Assembly: GCF_029982035.1 (NCBI RefSeq)
Contig: NZ_CP104166.1
Location: 124,001-188,000, forward strand
Length of the DNA stretch: 64,000 nt
DNA from: Megaera polyxenophila
GTDB lineage: Bacteria; Pseudomonadota; Alphaproteobacteria; Rickettsiales; Rickettsiaceae
Direction: 5' to 3'
Made by a program: the position numbers and the translations under genes. Positions 36,812 to 45,571 of the stretch are shown one piece after another. Position 1 is the first letter of the stretch; each line of letters opens with the position of its first letter. The notes under the pieces were generated by a model that did no database searches, had not been told where the DNA came from, and worked only from the letters and a program-made list of their open reading frames with translations.

Positions 36812-37330
36812 AGCTCATTCTAGCCTAATATTTGAAGTAAAGTCGGTCTCATGAGCGTCAGTGTGTTTGTTGATATATTCGTTAATCATATCATCTGTAA
36901 CATTACCGCTAGTTGAACTGAAGTATCCTCTGCCCCATAAATGTCTACCCCAGTATTTCTTTTTTAGTATCGGAAATTCTTCCTGTATTCTTTTAGATGA
37001 TCTTCCCTTAGCTTTCTGAACAAATTCACTAATTTTAATATGCGGAGGAATATTTGCAAATATATGGACATGGTCGCTTGATACAACGCCATTTTCTATC
37101 TTTATACTCATTTCCTCAGCTACCTGTAACACTAGTTCCCGAACACGTTTTTTTATGTCGTAAGTAAGTACCTTATAGCGATATTTCGTTATCCATACTA
37201 TATGATAACGATGATAAAAAACTGAATGTGATCTTTTGTTATAGTAAGTCATAGACTTATGATGCTACCGCATCATGGCGCATTAGACAAGCTAAAGCTT
37301 TTCCATCTGGAAGATGGAGGTTTTCACCAC
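36750..37330 (-). mobile_element. IS200/IS605-type element without TnpB
   Basis: The element carries a single TnpA gene and a hairpin at each end, as IS200 types do: CTTTCATCT-GAG-AGATGAAAG near 36758-36778 and TTCCATCT-GGA-AGATGGA near 37298-37316. There is no TnpB. These elements move as single-stranded DNA and leave no target duplication, so the exact ends cannot be fixed from the sequence; the boundaries given are approximate. It lies inside a hypothetical gene whose frame continues on both sides. Confidence 0.75.
36815..37252 (-). CDS. IS200/IS605-family HUH transposase TnpA
   Basis: The 145-residue protein is the Y1-type HUH transposase. It begins with the conserved HSVFYHRYHIVWITKYR stretch, has the HVHIFANIPPHIKISEF stretch with the metal-binding HxH pair, and an AKGRSSKRIQEEFP block. 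The catalytic tyrosine should lie in the YINKHTDAH helix near the C-terminus. The length is normal and the frame intact, so the element may be mobile. Confidence 0.93.
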   Translation of the reverse strand: MTYYNKRSHSVFYHRYHIVWITKYRYKVLTYDIKKRVRELVLQVAEEMSIKIENGVVSSDHVHIFANIPPHIKISEFVQKAKGRSSKRIQEEFPILKKKYWGRHLWGRGYFSSTSGNVTDDMINEYINKHTDAHETDFTSNIRLE

Positions 37331-37922
37331 CAAAGGGACTATAAAAAGATGTCACAATTTATATAAGAATCTCCTATCATGGGGAATGGATAAAATGTTA
37401 TCTTTAGAAGAAAAGCTAAAATTTTACAACAAACAAAAAATTTCTGGCTTCAAGGTACTGTGGATTCGGCTATTAATTCAATACCATAAGTATAGATTTG
37501 TAAAACTTGCTATCAATAATAATTGTATATTTGTCAAAAAATTTTCAAATGAAAAATATATGGCAATAATGATAAAGACCATGATTCTCGATATGCAGTC
37601 AAACCTTTCACCGGCAGCTGATGTGTATAAACGGGCTGACTCAGAAGCAGAAGAAGCAATAGCGTGCGTGGAAGCACTAGCAAGAATCCCTCAACAAGTT
37701 ATGAAGTGGGGATACTTAACTACAAGATCTACCATGCATGATTTATACAAAGTCTATTATAGTGAGGTTATACCGTCGTTAATTAAAAATTATGAGTTAT
37801 ATACTAATACCAAATATAAAAGAAACTATAATTTTTATAAACCAACAATTCTCCAATCCATTCTTGCAAAATTCAGCTCTAAAAAAGATCGCTTCAAATT
37901 TATACCTATAAGAGATGTTTAA
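37314..37922 (+). pseudogene. Rickettsia-type hypothetical protein, 3' part, interrupted by IS200
   Basis: This frame continues the protein cut at about 36755, giving some 197 residues after the element (from about 37330). It has helical, Lys-rich content, with stretches such as SPAADVYKRADSEAEEAIACVEALA and a basic C-terminus. No start codon with a clear ribosome site lies near its beginning; the first residues come from the IS end. Intact, the protein would have been about 460 residues. The function is not known. Confidence 0.6.
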
Positions 37923-37936
37923 CATAAAAAATATGA

Positions 37937-37965
37937 TTGACTCGCACAACAAATTAAATTAGTTT
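37937..37965 (+). promoter_or_regulatory. Possible sigma-70 promoter for tRNA-His
   Basis: TTGACT (37937-37942), 17 bases, then TAGTTT (37960-37965), about 27 bases before the tRNA start. The -10 box is weak. Confidence 0.3.
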
Positions 37966-37991
37966 GTCAGAGTATTTATAGCAATTATTAC

Positions 37992-38069
37992 GGCGGGTGT
38001 AGCTCAGCTGGTTAGAGCATCAGATTGTGGATCTGAGGGTCGCGGGTTCGAGCCCCGTCATTCGCCCCA
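37992..38069 (+). tRNA. tRNA-His (anticodon GTG)
   Basis: The cloverleaf folds fully: acceptor stem GCGGGTG/CATTCGC, anticodon GTG at 38027-38029, T-arm GGGTTCGAGCCCC. The base before the acceptor stem is G (G-1, 37992) and faces C at position 73, the usual identity element of bacterial tRNA-His. The 3' CCA is encoded (38067-38069). Confidence 0.96.
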
Positions 38070-38123
38070 TTAAAGATTGCCAAAAGCCCTTTCAGCTTTT
38101 CCTCTATTTTACTTTTAAGACTA

Positions 38124-38927
38124 TTATTTTGTCACTATACAGTTCTGTTTACTTGAAACAAGTTTTTTACAAACCAATTTTGCCTGGTTTAGAGAAGGAT
38201 AATTACCTGCCATAACTAAATAAATTATTCTATTATTATTAGTTTTTACTTTTTTTATAACCAATTGGGCATTTTTTAAATATTTAATGTGCCGCATTTG
38301 TATTCTTTCCCACTCATTGTTTGCTTCTTTTTCTGACCAGGCTGAAGATAGTTGAATTTTATATCCGGAATCTGCAGAATTTTTATTAAGTTTATATAAT
38401 TTATTATTCTCTCCTGAGAGCCTTGTAATTTTTAATTGAGGTATATTGGATTCAGCTTGCCCCATATTCTCCTCTGTACTGTTATCAACATTCCCACCAT
38501 CCTCTATAATGCTAGTTGGCACACCATTAAGGACATTATCAACTTCCACAGAAGAAACATTTGCAGCGGATTTATCCTCTCCATCTAAGTCAATTTTAGC
38601 TAAAATATCGTCTATTGAATCATATTCCGCAACATCATTTGCACGTGATCGGAAACCAAGCTCTAGCGGTTCTTCCGGGTCAGAAGATAAATTAATCTCC
38701 GCTTCAGGAACATTAGCAGGTTTTAATTTCTCATAAATTAGGCTATTTGAATGTGGGATAATAATTCCTCCCGGGTCAATAGGCCTCCTTTTGAACTCTT
38801 CCTGTTCTTCACCAATTATTATATCCTTGCCATTAGTATATAAAATATGCCTGGTATATAAATAATATGATAGTAATAAGGCACCTATAATAACTAAGGC
38901 AATAACTATGGATCTGGAATATCTCAT
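38124..38927 (-). CDS. SPOR-domain membrane protein
   Basis: The 267-residue protein has an N-terminal membrane helix (about residues 7-26), a long acidic, disordered linker, and a C-terminal SPOR-like domain (about 190-265; GYKIQLSSAWSEKEANNEWE and IYLVMAGNYPSLNQAKLVCK). SPOR domains bind denuded peptidoglycan at the septum. A role in division is likely by family. The gene is next to tRNA-His, reading toward it; divergent promoters toward the coiled-coil gene lie upstream. Confidence 0.82.
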   Translation of the reverse strand: MRYSRSIVIALVIIGALLLSYYLYTRHILYTNGKDIIIGEEQEEFKRRPIDPGGIIIPHSNSLIYEKLKPANVPEAEINLSSDPEEPLELGFRSRANDVAEYDSIDDILAKIDLDGEDKSAANVSSVEVDNVLNGVPTSIIEDGGNVDNSTEENMGQAESNIPQLKITRLSGENNKLYKLNKNSADSGYKIQLSSAWSEKEANNEWERIQMRHIKYLKNAQLVIKKVKTNNNRIIYLVMAGNYPSLNQAKLVCKKLVSSKQNCIVTK

Positions 38928-39070
38928 AACCTATTATGTTAAATACCAACTACTAATTTTATACATACTATAACCAAAATCAGAATTTAGGCAACAAAGC
39001 TCTTGATAATCTAATCCCTACTTCAGTTAGACTGAAAACAACCTCCCTTTTTCAGATAAACCTATAGTTA

Positions 39071-39098
39071 TTGACTAATAAAATTTTTAATTTATAGT
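39071..39098 (+). promoter_or_regulatory. Probable sigma-70 promoter for the coiled-coil/Ser-rich gene
   Basis: TTGACT (39071-39076), a 16-base spacer, and TATAGT (39093-39098) are close to consensus. Transcription would begin near 39105, leaving a leader of about 80 bases that includes a possible 17-codon open frame (39109-39162). Confidence 0.55.
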
Positions 39099-39187
39099 GC
39101 AGTCAGGTTATGGCAATAAACACCTTTGATGCGTGGCTTACCGCTATAGCAGATAAGTTATAAAAATTTAAAATACGGAGGCAAAAA

Positions 39188-40492
39188 ATGGCAAAAGAGA
39201 AAATAGAAATACTAAAAAAAGAATTAGAGGAGCTAAGCCAACAACGCAACAAAGTTGAAGCAGAAGACAGAGAGCGCGAAGAACAAGAACAGCCTATGCA
39301 GGAAAAGTGGATGCAGGAAAAGCTTAGCTTGGAAAAACAGCAACAAGAAAAGCTGGAAGCGAGTAGAAAATTAAATACAGAGCTAGAAGAGCTTAGAAAA
39401 GCATACTTTAAAGAACAAGGAGAAAACCTTAAAAAAGCCCAGGAACACGTGGAAAAATTATCAGATAATCTCAAGCTCTATGAAAACTTATATAAAGAAT
39501 CACAGGAAAGGTTATCAGCAATTAAAAGAGACTTAAGCGATCCTATGGAAAGCTTCCTTCAAAAGCCAGAGATGGAATTTGATCCTAATAATCCTTTGAA
39601 TCCGATGACTCCCTCACAAGTTGCTACTAGGACATTATTAGAGTTAGCATCTTTTCATGAATACAAGGAAAATCTAAAAAAACGTGCCGAAGAAACCTCA
39701 AAAAATGTTGAGTGGTATAAAGAGAAGCTTGATACTAGTAAGGCAGAATTGGAAAGCGCAGAAAAGGAATTATTAAAAATAGAATCAGAATTAATATCAA
39801 GATTAGAATCAGCAAAAACTGCTTTCTCTAAAGGTCCTGAATACTTGAAACTAGAAGATCAACTTAAGAAACTTGATACACAAAAAGGAGAACTCGAGAC
39901 ACGAAAACAAGAACCCGAGACACAAAAACAAGAACTGGATATACAACAACGAGAACTTTATAGTAAAATGTATGAAAGAGTTCTTACTACCAGAGAAAAA
40001 CTCAACGAACTGGAAAGAAAGCGTGTCGAGAAAGAGTACAAGCTAGAGATTGAGAATTTTAAGCTGGAATTAGGAAAAAAATTAAAATCCCAAAAAATTT
40101 TATCGGGAGAACTTAGCTTAGCGACAACCGAAGAAGAAAGAGAAGCAGTAGAAAAAGTACAAAAAAATATTGAGAAAAGAATAGAATATCTTCAGGGGCA
40201 AATAAATCACTGTGAGAAAATGATAAAATTCAATTCCGGCTTCTCCCAAGAGCCGTCTAGCAACTCATCTTCTTCATCAGATTCCTCTAGTAGCCTATCT
40301 TTGTCTTATTCATCCAGCAGCTCTAGTTCTTCTGACAGTACTACTTCAGAAACAAGTCCATCTTCTTCATCTGCATCTCCTATGGACCTAATTTCATTGG
40401 CATCACCTGTCAGCTCCAGTTATACCGGTAGTAATCTTTCAGAAGAAGTTCCTACCGCAGGGGACTCAGCTCAAGAAGGAAGTGATTCATAG
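39188..40492 (+). CDS. Long coiled-coil protein with poly-Ser tail, possible secreted effector
   Basis: I do not recognise the 434-residue protein. About residues 1-345 are almost entirely charged coiled coil (Glu/Lys/Gln rich, with heptads and a repeat where the QKGELETRKQEPETQKQE stretch lies), and residues 350-434 are a Ser-rich disordered tail with many runs of serine. There is no signal peptide or membrane helix. It has a strong Shine-Dalgarno (CGGAGG, 39175-39180). A host-directed effector or a scaffold are both possible. Not present in the same form elsewhere in this window. Confidence 0.7.
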   Translation: MAKEKIEILKKELEELSQQRNKVEAEDREREEQEQPMQEKWMQEKLSLEKQQQEKLEASRKLNTELEELRKAYFKEQGENLKKAQEHVEKLSDNLKLYENLYKESQERLSAIKRDLSDPMESFLQKPEMEFDPNNPLNPMTPSQVATRTLLELASFHEYKENLKKRAEETSKNVEWYKEKLDTSKAELESAEKELLKIESELISRLESAKTAFSKGPEYLKLEDQLKKLDTQKGELETRKQEPETQKQELDIQQRELYSKMYERVLTTREKLNELERKRVEKEYKLEIENFKLELGKKLKSQKILSGELSLATTEEEREAVEKVQKNIEKRIEYLQGQINHCEKMIKFNSGFSQEPSSNSSSSSDSSSSLSLSYSSSSSSSSDSTTSETSPSSSSASPMDLISLASPVSSSYTGSNLSEEVPTAGDSAQEGSDS

Positions 40493-40564
40493 ATTCTACA
40501 CGAAAAAAACTATAGAAGTATTGGTTAAAAATAAAATCATATATTTTTAGCCTCTATCATCATC

Positions 40565-40606
40565 AATCCAGGAATTCAGTTAAAATTTGTTTTCCTGGAT
40601 TTTTTT
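40565..40606 (+). terminator. Rho-independent terminator
   Basis: A ten-base stem, AATCCAGGAA (40565-40574) with TTCCTGGATT (40592-40601), is followed by a run of T. It lies 72 bases after the coiled-coil gene. Confidence 0.75.
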
Positions 40607-40993
40607 ATTCTGCATTTGCTGCTTAATTCAAAAACTATCATTTATCTCTGCTGAATTTGTGCTGCTAAATTACATACTCTACACACCTGTAATATGCCTT
40701 TAGCATAATAATAAGTTCATACCAGAGATAAATTAGAAAATGTTAAGCTTTAGTCCGGTATTATCAAAATAAAGTAGAGACTTGGGCATTTGATAGATTC
40801 TGTTATACCATGACTTGTTTGTATAGCTTATATTAAGCTGGTCAAAATTTGCTTATAATTTCCTCCAGCAGAAAAAAATGTTTAGATTACAATTAATTGG
40901 TACTTAGTAATTTGATTATTAGCCTCTTCCCTCTAGTTAGAGGGTTTATTCCATTATTTCCGGTATCAAGTACTAATTAAAATAGAATATATA
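40607..40993. other. Intergenic stretch without recognisable genes
   Basis: About 390 bases between the terminator and tRNA-Ala hold no open frame with a start and ribosome site. A hairpin CCCTCT-AGTT-AGAGGG followed by TTTATT lies near 40930-40950; it may be a terminator from either side. The rest shows no structure I can name. Confidence 0.5.
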
Positions 40994-41069
<76 letters not shown>

Positions 41070-41201
41070 TAATTTCGGAATTTGATATTGTTGCTTCTTA
41101 AATCAGATAACTTATATACTGCCCCTGCCTTATAGTCAATAAATTTTTATATAAGTTAACTTCTTATTTTAATATATTCCAGTAACAATTAAAACCATTA
41201 C

Positions 41202-42758
41202 CTATTTTTCTTTAAACCCCTTAAACATCGCATCAATAACAGGATCGAGTAAGTATTTTAATAAAGTTCTAGTACCGGTTACAATTTGCACTTCAGCTTG
41301 CATACCAGGATGTAATTCTATCTTCCTCGTACGGGCTACTTCGTTAAATTCATCCATATTTAGCTCAATACGTGCCAAATAATACCCCCCTGCATACCGA
41401 TTATCCATTTGATGCCTCTGATCAATAACTATATCAGGAGAAAGGGATACAACTGTACCAGTAAATAAAGGCGTAGTTCTGGATTTAAAAGCACTAAAAC
41501 GTATTTTAGACTTAAGCCCTACCCTAATTGAATCAATATTTTTAGGTTCTATTTTTGCTTCAATAATTAAATGATCGCCACTTGGAGAAATATCCATAAT
41601 AGTTTGTCCGCCAGGAATCACACTACCAACAGTATGATAATTGATATTATTGACCACACCATCTACTGGGGATTTTAGCACAGCACGTTCTAGCATATCA
41701 CTAAGAGCATAAAATCTCTCTTTCTTATCTGATACATTAATCTGTACATCCTTTAATTCACTCAAAGTGTGAGCTACAAATTTGCTATCTAAATTAAGGA
41801 ACTCAATTTCGGTTCTTGTAATTTCTTGTTCTGATCTGGCAATTTCACTATCAGCCATAGCAATTTCACTGAGCGCAGAAGCTTCTTTTGCTTCCAACTC
41901 AAGTAAAGCCGCCTTCTGGGCGAAGCCTTTATCACTCAATTTTTTTGTTGCTCCTACCCGGTCTTTTATAAACTCCAGTGTTTTTATCAAGGAAACTTTT
42001 TTTGCTTCTAAGCCTTCAATTTGTTTTTGGGATTGTTTAATTTTTTGCTTTAAAGAATCTTGTTCAGCTCTCTTAAGATCTTTCTGAGAATTGAATAAAT
42101 TATTTTGCGTTTCAATAATTTTTGCTACTTCTGGAATTGCTTTATCTTTGGTTAAAAATTCAGGATATTCTATAATATCTTGGTCATTAATCTCTGCAAG
42201 TAATCTAGTTTCAAATCCTAAGAAACTTCGGTATTGATGTAATACAATTTCATATTCAGATTTGATTTTAGTTGAATCAAACTCTAGCAGCGGATCTCCT
42301 TCTTTTACATGATCTCCTACCTTCACATAAATAGCTTTTATTATCCCCCCTTCTTGATGATTTAAGCTTTTACGTTGAGTATTACTAATAACTGTTCCAG
42401 AAGCAACAGCAGCACTATCAAGAGGAGCGATTGCAGACCATATTAAGCCAAAAACTACAAAAATAATTGTTACGTAAGTTCCAAACATAATAGGTGACTT
42501 AGCACTCTCAATCACATCATTTGAATTAGCAGTCTGGCGATTAATAATAAAATTAGTAAATTGATCAATAAACCTTACGCCAGATTGCATAGATTGAAGA
42601 ATCCCTACAAAAACATTTTTTAGAGATAATTTTCGCTTTTTTTCAGATGGCGCTAATGCTCCTGCTCCCATTGCACCCGGAGGCAACATGCCATTTTTAG
42701 CCATTAATTGCTGAAGCTGTTTAAGCTTCTCCGGGTCTATTTTATTATTATCTGACAT
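41202..42758 (-). CDS. Type I secretion membrane fusion protein (HlyD/PrtE family)
   Basis: The 518-residue protein bridges the inner-membrane ABC exporter and an outer-membrane channel. It has a soluble N-terminus of about 95 residues, a membrane helix near 95-115, then the lipoyl/barrel half (SLNHQEGGIIKAIYVKVGDHVKEGDPLLEF), a long coiled-coil hairpin (about 200-340), the second barrel half (LKSPVDGVVNNINYHTVG), and an end with HPGMQAEVQIVTGTRTLLKYLLDP, the standard C-terminal signature. It lies 17 bases after the ABC gene, as a unit. Confidence 0.92.
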   Translation of the reverse strand: MSDNNKIDPEKLKQLQQLMAKNGMLPPGAMGAGALAPSEKKRKLSLKNVFVGILQSMQSGVRFIDQFTNFIINRQTANSNDVIESAKSPIMFGTYVTIIFVVFGLIWSAIAPLDSAAVASGTVISNTQRKSLNHQEGGIIKAIYVKVGDHVKEGDPLLEFDSTKIKSEYEIVLHQYRSFLGFETRLLAEINDQDIIEYPEFLTKDKAIPEVAKIIETQNNLFNSQKDLKRAEQDSLKQKIKQSQKQIEGLEAKKVSLIKTLEFIKDRVGATKKLSDKGFAQKAALLELEAKEASALSEIAMADSEIARSEQEITRTEIEFLNLDSKFVAHTLSELKDVQINVSDKKERFYALSDMLERAVLKSPVDGVVNNINYHTVGSVIPGGQTIMDISPSGDHLIIEAKIEPKNIDSIRVGLKSKIRFSAFKSRTTPLFTGTVVSLSPDIVIDQRHQMDNRYAGGYYLARIELNMDEFNEVARTRKIELHPGMQAEVQIVTGTRTLLKYLLDPVIDAMFKGFKEK

Positions 42759-42775
42759 AACCTAAAATATATTTA

Positions 42776-44545
42776 TTACTGTTCATTAATATGAATCATA
42801 CCATTTTGAAGCATTTTTATCCGCCCTTGAACTTCTTCTTTTGAGCCAAAACTTGCTACAGCTCCATCTTGTAAAACCATTATCTTATCTACTTCTGACA
42901 ATACAGACGGCCGGTGTGAAATAACAATGACGCCTATTCCTTTCTTTTTTGCTTCTCTGAGTGCCGTTGAAAGAGCAAGTTCTCCAGCCTCATCCAAATT
43001 AGCATTAGGTTCATCGAGGACCACAAGCTTCGGATTACCATAAAAAGCCCTGGCTAACCCTATCCTTTGCCGCTGGCCTCCAGATAGATTTGAACCGGCA
43101 TTACCTATATCTGTATCATACCCGTCCGGAAAGCGTAGTATTATTTCATGAGCACCACACATTTTTGCCGTCTCAATTACTTTCTCCGGTGATACTTCTT
43201 CTGCCATCCTTGCTATATTTTCTTTGATCGTACCGCTAAAAAGCTCAATCCCTTGGGGCAAATAACCGACATGTTCGCCAAAATTTTGCCTATTCCAAGT
43301 GTATACATCCCCTCCGTCAAGTCTTACTGAACCCGTAGAAGCTTTCCAAACACCTACAATTATTTTTGCAAGAGTAGACTTGCCGGCAGCACTAGCACCA
43401 ATAATAGCTAATATCTCACCAGGTTGCAGAGAAAAAGACACTCCTTTTAAAATATACCTTGGTACTAAAGACTGAGGAGTTCCAGGCTTAGTCGGTATAA
43501 CATAAAAAATATTTTCTACTGTCAAATGACCTTCCACCTGTGGTATCGGCATGGCCTGGTCTCTTTCTTGATAGTTATTAAAAGATTCGTTAATTGTTTT
43601 ATAAGACTTGATAGCACTACTAATGGTTTTCCACATAACAATAGAGTTATCAAAAGGGGCTAAAGCTTTACCTACTATAATAGAACTGGCAATCATACCA
43701 CCGGTAGTCATATCTTGACCACCCGTTTTCACCACAACATAAGCACCAGTACCAGTAACAGCCATCGTCATAATATTTCGAATAAATCTAGAAAAATTAG
43801 AGATTATACCGTTTCTATAACTAGCTACAGATTGCTTGGCAAGGGATGCTTCATTAAATTTTGCCCAATTCTTGGTAACATTTTTAATCATACCCATTGC
43901 CTCTACCGCTTCAGCATTTCTATTTGCAACATCGGCCTGGGTCATACCTTTAATTGAAAATTCAGTAGCTTCGCCAAGGGTTTTATTGGTAGCTACCGCA
44001 TTAAAAAATGCAAAGGCAACAATAATTACTGCTCCTGCAATTGTAATCCATCCAATATATGGGTGTATTAAGAAAATTATTACAATATATACTATACTCC
44101 AAGGGGCATCAAAAACAGTATTAATCCCTGTACTGGTTAGAAAAGTCTTTAATGTCTGAAAGTCCCGGAGCAGTTGGCTGGAAGCCGGATTAACTTTAGT
44201 AGCTGATGCAGAAATTGAGTGGCTAAAAATAATTGGAGATAACGTATTATCAAGCCATTCTCCAACTTTTATTAAAGTAAAAGACCGAGCTATCTGTAAG
44301 AGGCCATGCACAAAATATATCGATCCAATAATCAAAGAGAGCAATAATAAAGTATCTAAATTACCGCTTCCTATAACTCTGTCTAGTACTTGTAAAGAAT
44401 ATAAAGGAGTCACTAACATTAACAAGTTGATTATAAAAGCAAACACAAACGTAATTTTAAAAGCTGCCTCACATTTATCTAAAGCAATTTTCAGTGGATT
44501 ATCCTTTTTCTTGGCCTCTTTCTGATTCATAATATTAATGACCAT
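42776..44545 (-). CDS. Type I secretion ABC transporter (PrtD family)
   Basis: The 589-residue protein has an N-terminal membrane domain (six helices, about 35-320) and an ATPase domain: GASAAGKST (Walker A), LSGGQRQRIGLARAFYG (signature), LVVLDEPNANLD (Walker B). There is no C39 peptidase domain at the N-terminus, so it is PrtD-like and would export RTX-like or other C-terminal-signal substrates. The start could be ATG 44545 or the in-frame ATG at 44530. No substrate gene and no TolC are in the window. Confidence 0.93.
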   Translation of the reverse strand: MVINIMNQKEAKKKDNPLKIALDKCEAAFKITFVFAFIINLLMLVTPLYSLQVLDRVIGSGNLDTLLLLSLIIGSIYFVHGLLQIARSFTLIKVGEWLDNTLSPIIFSHSISASATKVNPASSQLLRDFQTLKTFLTSTGINTVFDAPWSIVYIVIIFLIHPYIGWITIAGAVIIVAFAFFNAVATNKTLGEATEFSIKGMTQADVANRNAEAVEAMGMIKNVTKNWAKFNEASLAKQSVASYRNGIISNFSRFIRNIMTMAVTGTGAYVVVKTGGQDMTTGGMIASSIIVGKALAPFDNSIVMWKTISSAIKSYKTINESFNNYQERDQAMPIPQVEGHLTVENIFYVIPTKPGTPQSLVPRYILKGVSFSLQPGEILAIIGASAAGKSTLAKIIVGVWKASTGSVRLDGGDVYTWNRQNFGEHVGYLPQGIELFSGTIKENIARMAEEVSPEKVIETAKMCGAHEIILRFPDGYDTDIGNAGSNLSGGQRQRIGLARAFYGNPKLVVLDEPNANLDEAGELALSTALREAKKKGIGVIVISHRPSVLSEVDKIMVLQDGAVASFGSKEEVQGRIKMLQNGMIHINEQ

Positions 44546-44581
44546 ATTTTTAGATGGGTATTATACATAATTTATTAAATA

Positions 44582-45529
44582 TTAGCTAGTTTTTATTAAT
44601 ACTTTTCCCTTATAATACTTAATAAATTTTACAAATTCCTTTTGTTTTAATCTTGTCAAAATTTCTGTATTTTCTGAAAGGCAAAGAACAACAAAGGCAA
44701 AATTCATATAAGGAATAAAATTGCTTCCGGTGGAGAATTTCACATGCAATTTACAATCTTCATTAAAAAGTATTCTTTTTGATAAGGATTTAGAGCTTAA
44801 ATTGCTCATTTGTAATAGGTTGTTATATTCTAATATTAATGGATAATTAGCGAGAAAATTATCCAGAAACATTTGCCCATCGTTATTATTGCATACCAAA
44901 ATCAACTTAAGGTTTTGTTCTTTGTCTTTATTAAAAAGCACCCTGTAGCCATAGTCCGCGGCTATATTATTTATAACAAATCTTGTAAGGATAAAATTAT
45001 CAGCCAAATCTATAATATTCTGCCCCTTAAATCCTATTATACATTCACCTTTTTTATTTCCAGGCATATGGATAGTGGTTTTAATATCAATTTTTTCTAG
45101 GGTTTCAAGAATATCACTACGTAAGTTGCTATAGCAATCAAATGGATCTACCTTCCACACATCACTTTCTTCTTCCGAAGGTTCTACCCAGAATTTTATT
45201 TCAGCTTCAAATGTTGCTACCATATTAGGAAGAAAATCATAGATAAGTTTGCTAGCATGCTTTCTAATATTTAAGCCATCTGCTAGATTAACGCACAAAA
45301 AACTGGTAGTAGGCAAAGACCGAAATGGATCACAAAATCCCTTAGAATCAATCGGTAGTAAACATATATTTTTACTTAGGTCAAACCCATGATTATGGGG
45401 ATCAGTTAAGATATTTTTAGCAGCACTATCAATCTGATTTAAATTACCTTGTGAATCTAGATACTTGAGCGAAACAAATAAAGATTCATTTTTTTTGACA
45501 AAAGTTAAATTTTCGTTTGTTAAATACAT
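44582..45529 (-). CDS. Degenerate glutamine-synthetase-like protein
   Basis: The 315-residue protein resembles the first half of type I glutamine synthetase: ICLLPIDSKGFCDPFRSLPT matches the beta-grasp domain's end, TFEAEIKFWVEP (108 and 110 glutamates) matches the 'E.EFF' metal site, and GECIIGFKGQNIIDLADNFI and VINNIAADYGYRVLF match the GQ.EI.F....AD....K..V...A...G...F stretch. The glutamate equivalent to E212 is not kept, and the ATP site, the MPKP and GSGMH motifs and the catalytic C-terminal half are missing. A catalytic role is unlikely; a regulatory or ammonium-related partner is possible. The gene lies between asd and the type I exporter. Confidence 0.6.
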   Translation of the reverse strand: MYLTNENLTFVKKNESLFVSLKYLDSQGNLNQIDSAAKNILTDPHNHGFDLSKNICLLPIDSKGFCDPFRSLPTTSFLCVNLADGLNIRKHASKLIYDFLPNMVATFEAEIKFWVEPSEEESDVWKVDPFDCYSNLRSDILETLEKIDIKTTIHMPGNKKGECIIGFKGQNIIDLADNFILTRFVINNIAADYGYRVLFNKDKEQNLKLILVCNNNDGQMFLDNFLANYPLILEYNNLLQMSNLSSKSLSKRILFNEDCKLHVKFSTGSNFIPYMNFAFVVLCLSENTEILTRLKQKEFVKFIKYYKGKVLIKTS

Positions 45530-45571
45530 TTACAATCCCTTGTATTTTAATTTTATTACTTTTACACAACC

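Noticed and set aside
36812..37313. Treating the two halves of the QELGH protein as separate genes
   Set aside because: The second half has no own start and begins in the IS end; both flank a single IS200-like element, so they are one broken gene.
38446..38736. Open frames in antisense to known genes, such as the one over the SPOR gene
   Set aside because: They lack ribosome sites and their composition is explained by the sense gene.
39869..39960. Repeat of short codons (GAACTC, GAGACAC) that looked like a tandem repeat or CRISPR
   Set aside because: The repeat is in frame in a charged coiled coil and has no spacers; it is protein-level low complexity.
40923..40947. Hairpin near 40930 as the terminator of tRNA-Ala
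   Set aside because: The T-rich side is on the plus strand, while the tRNA is on the minus strand, so the direction does not fit well.
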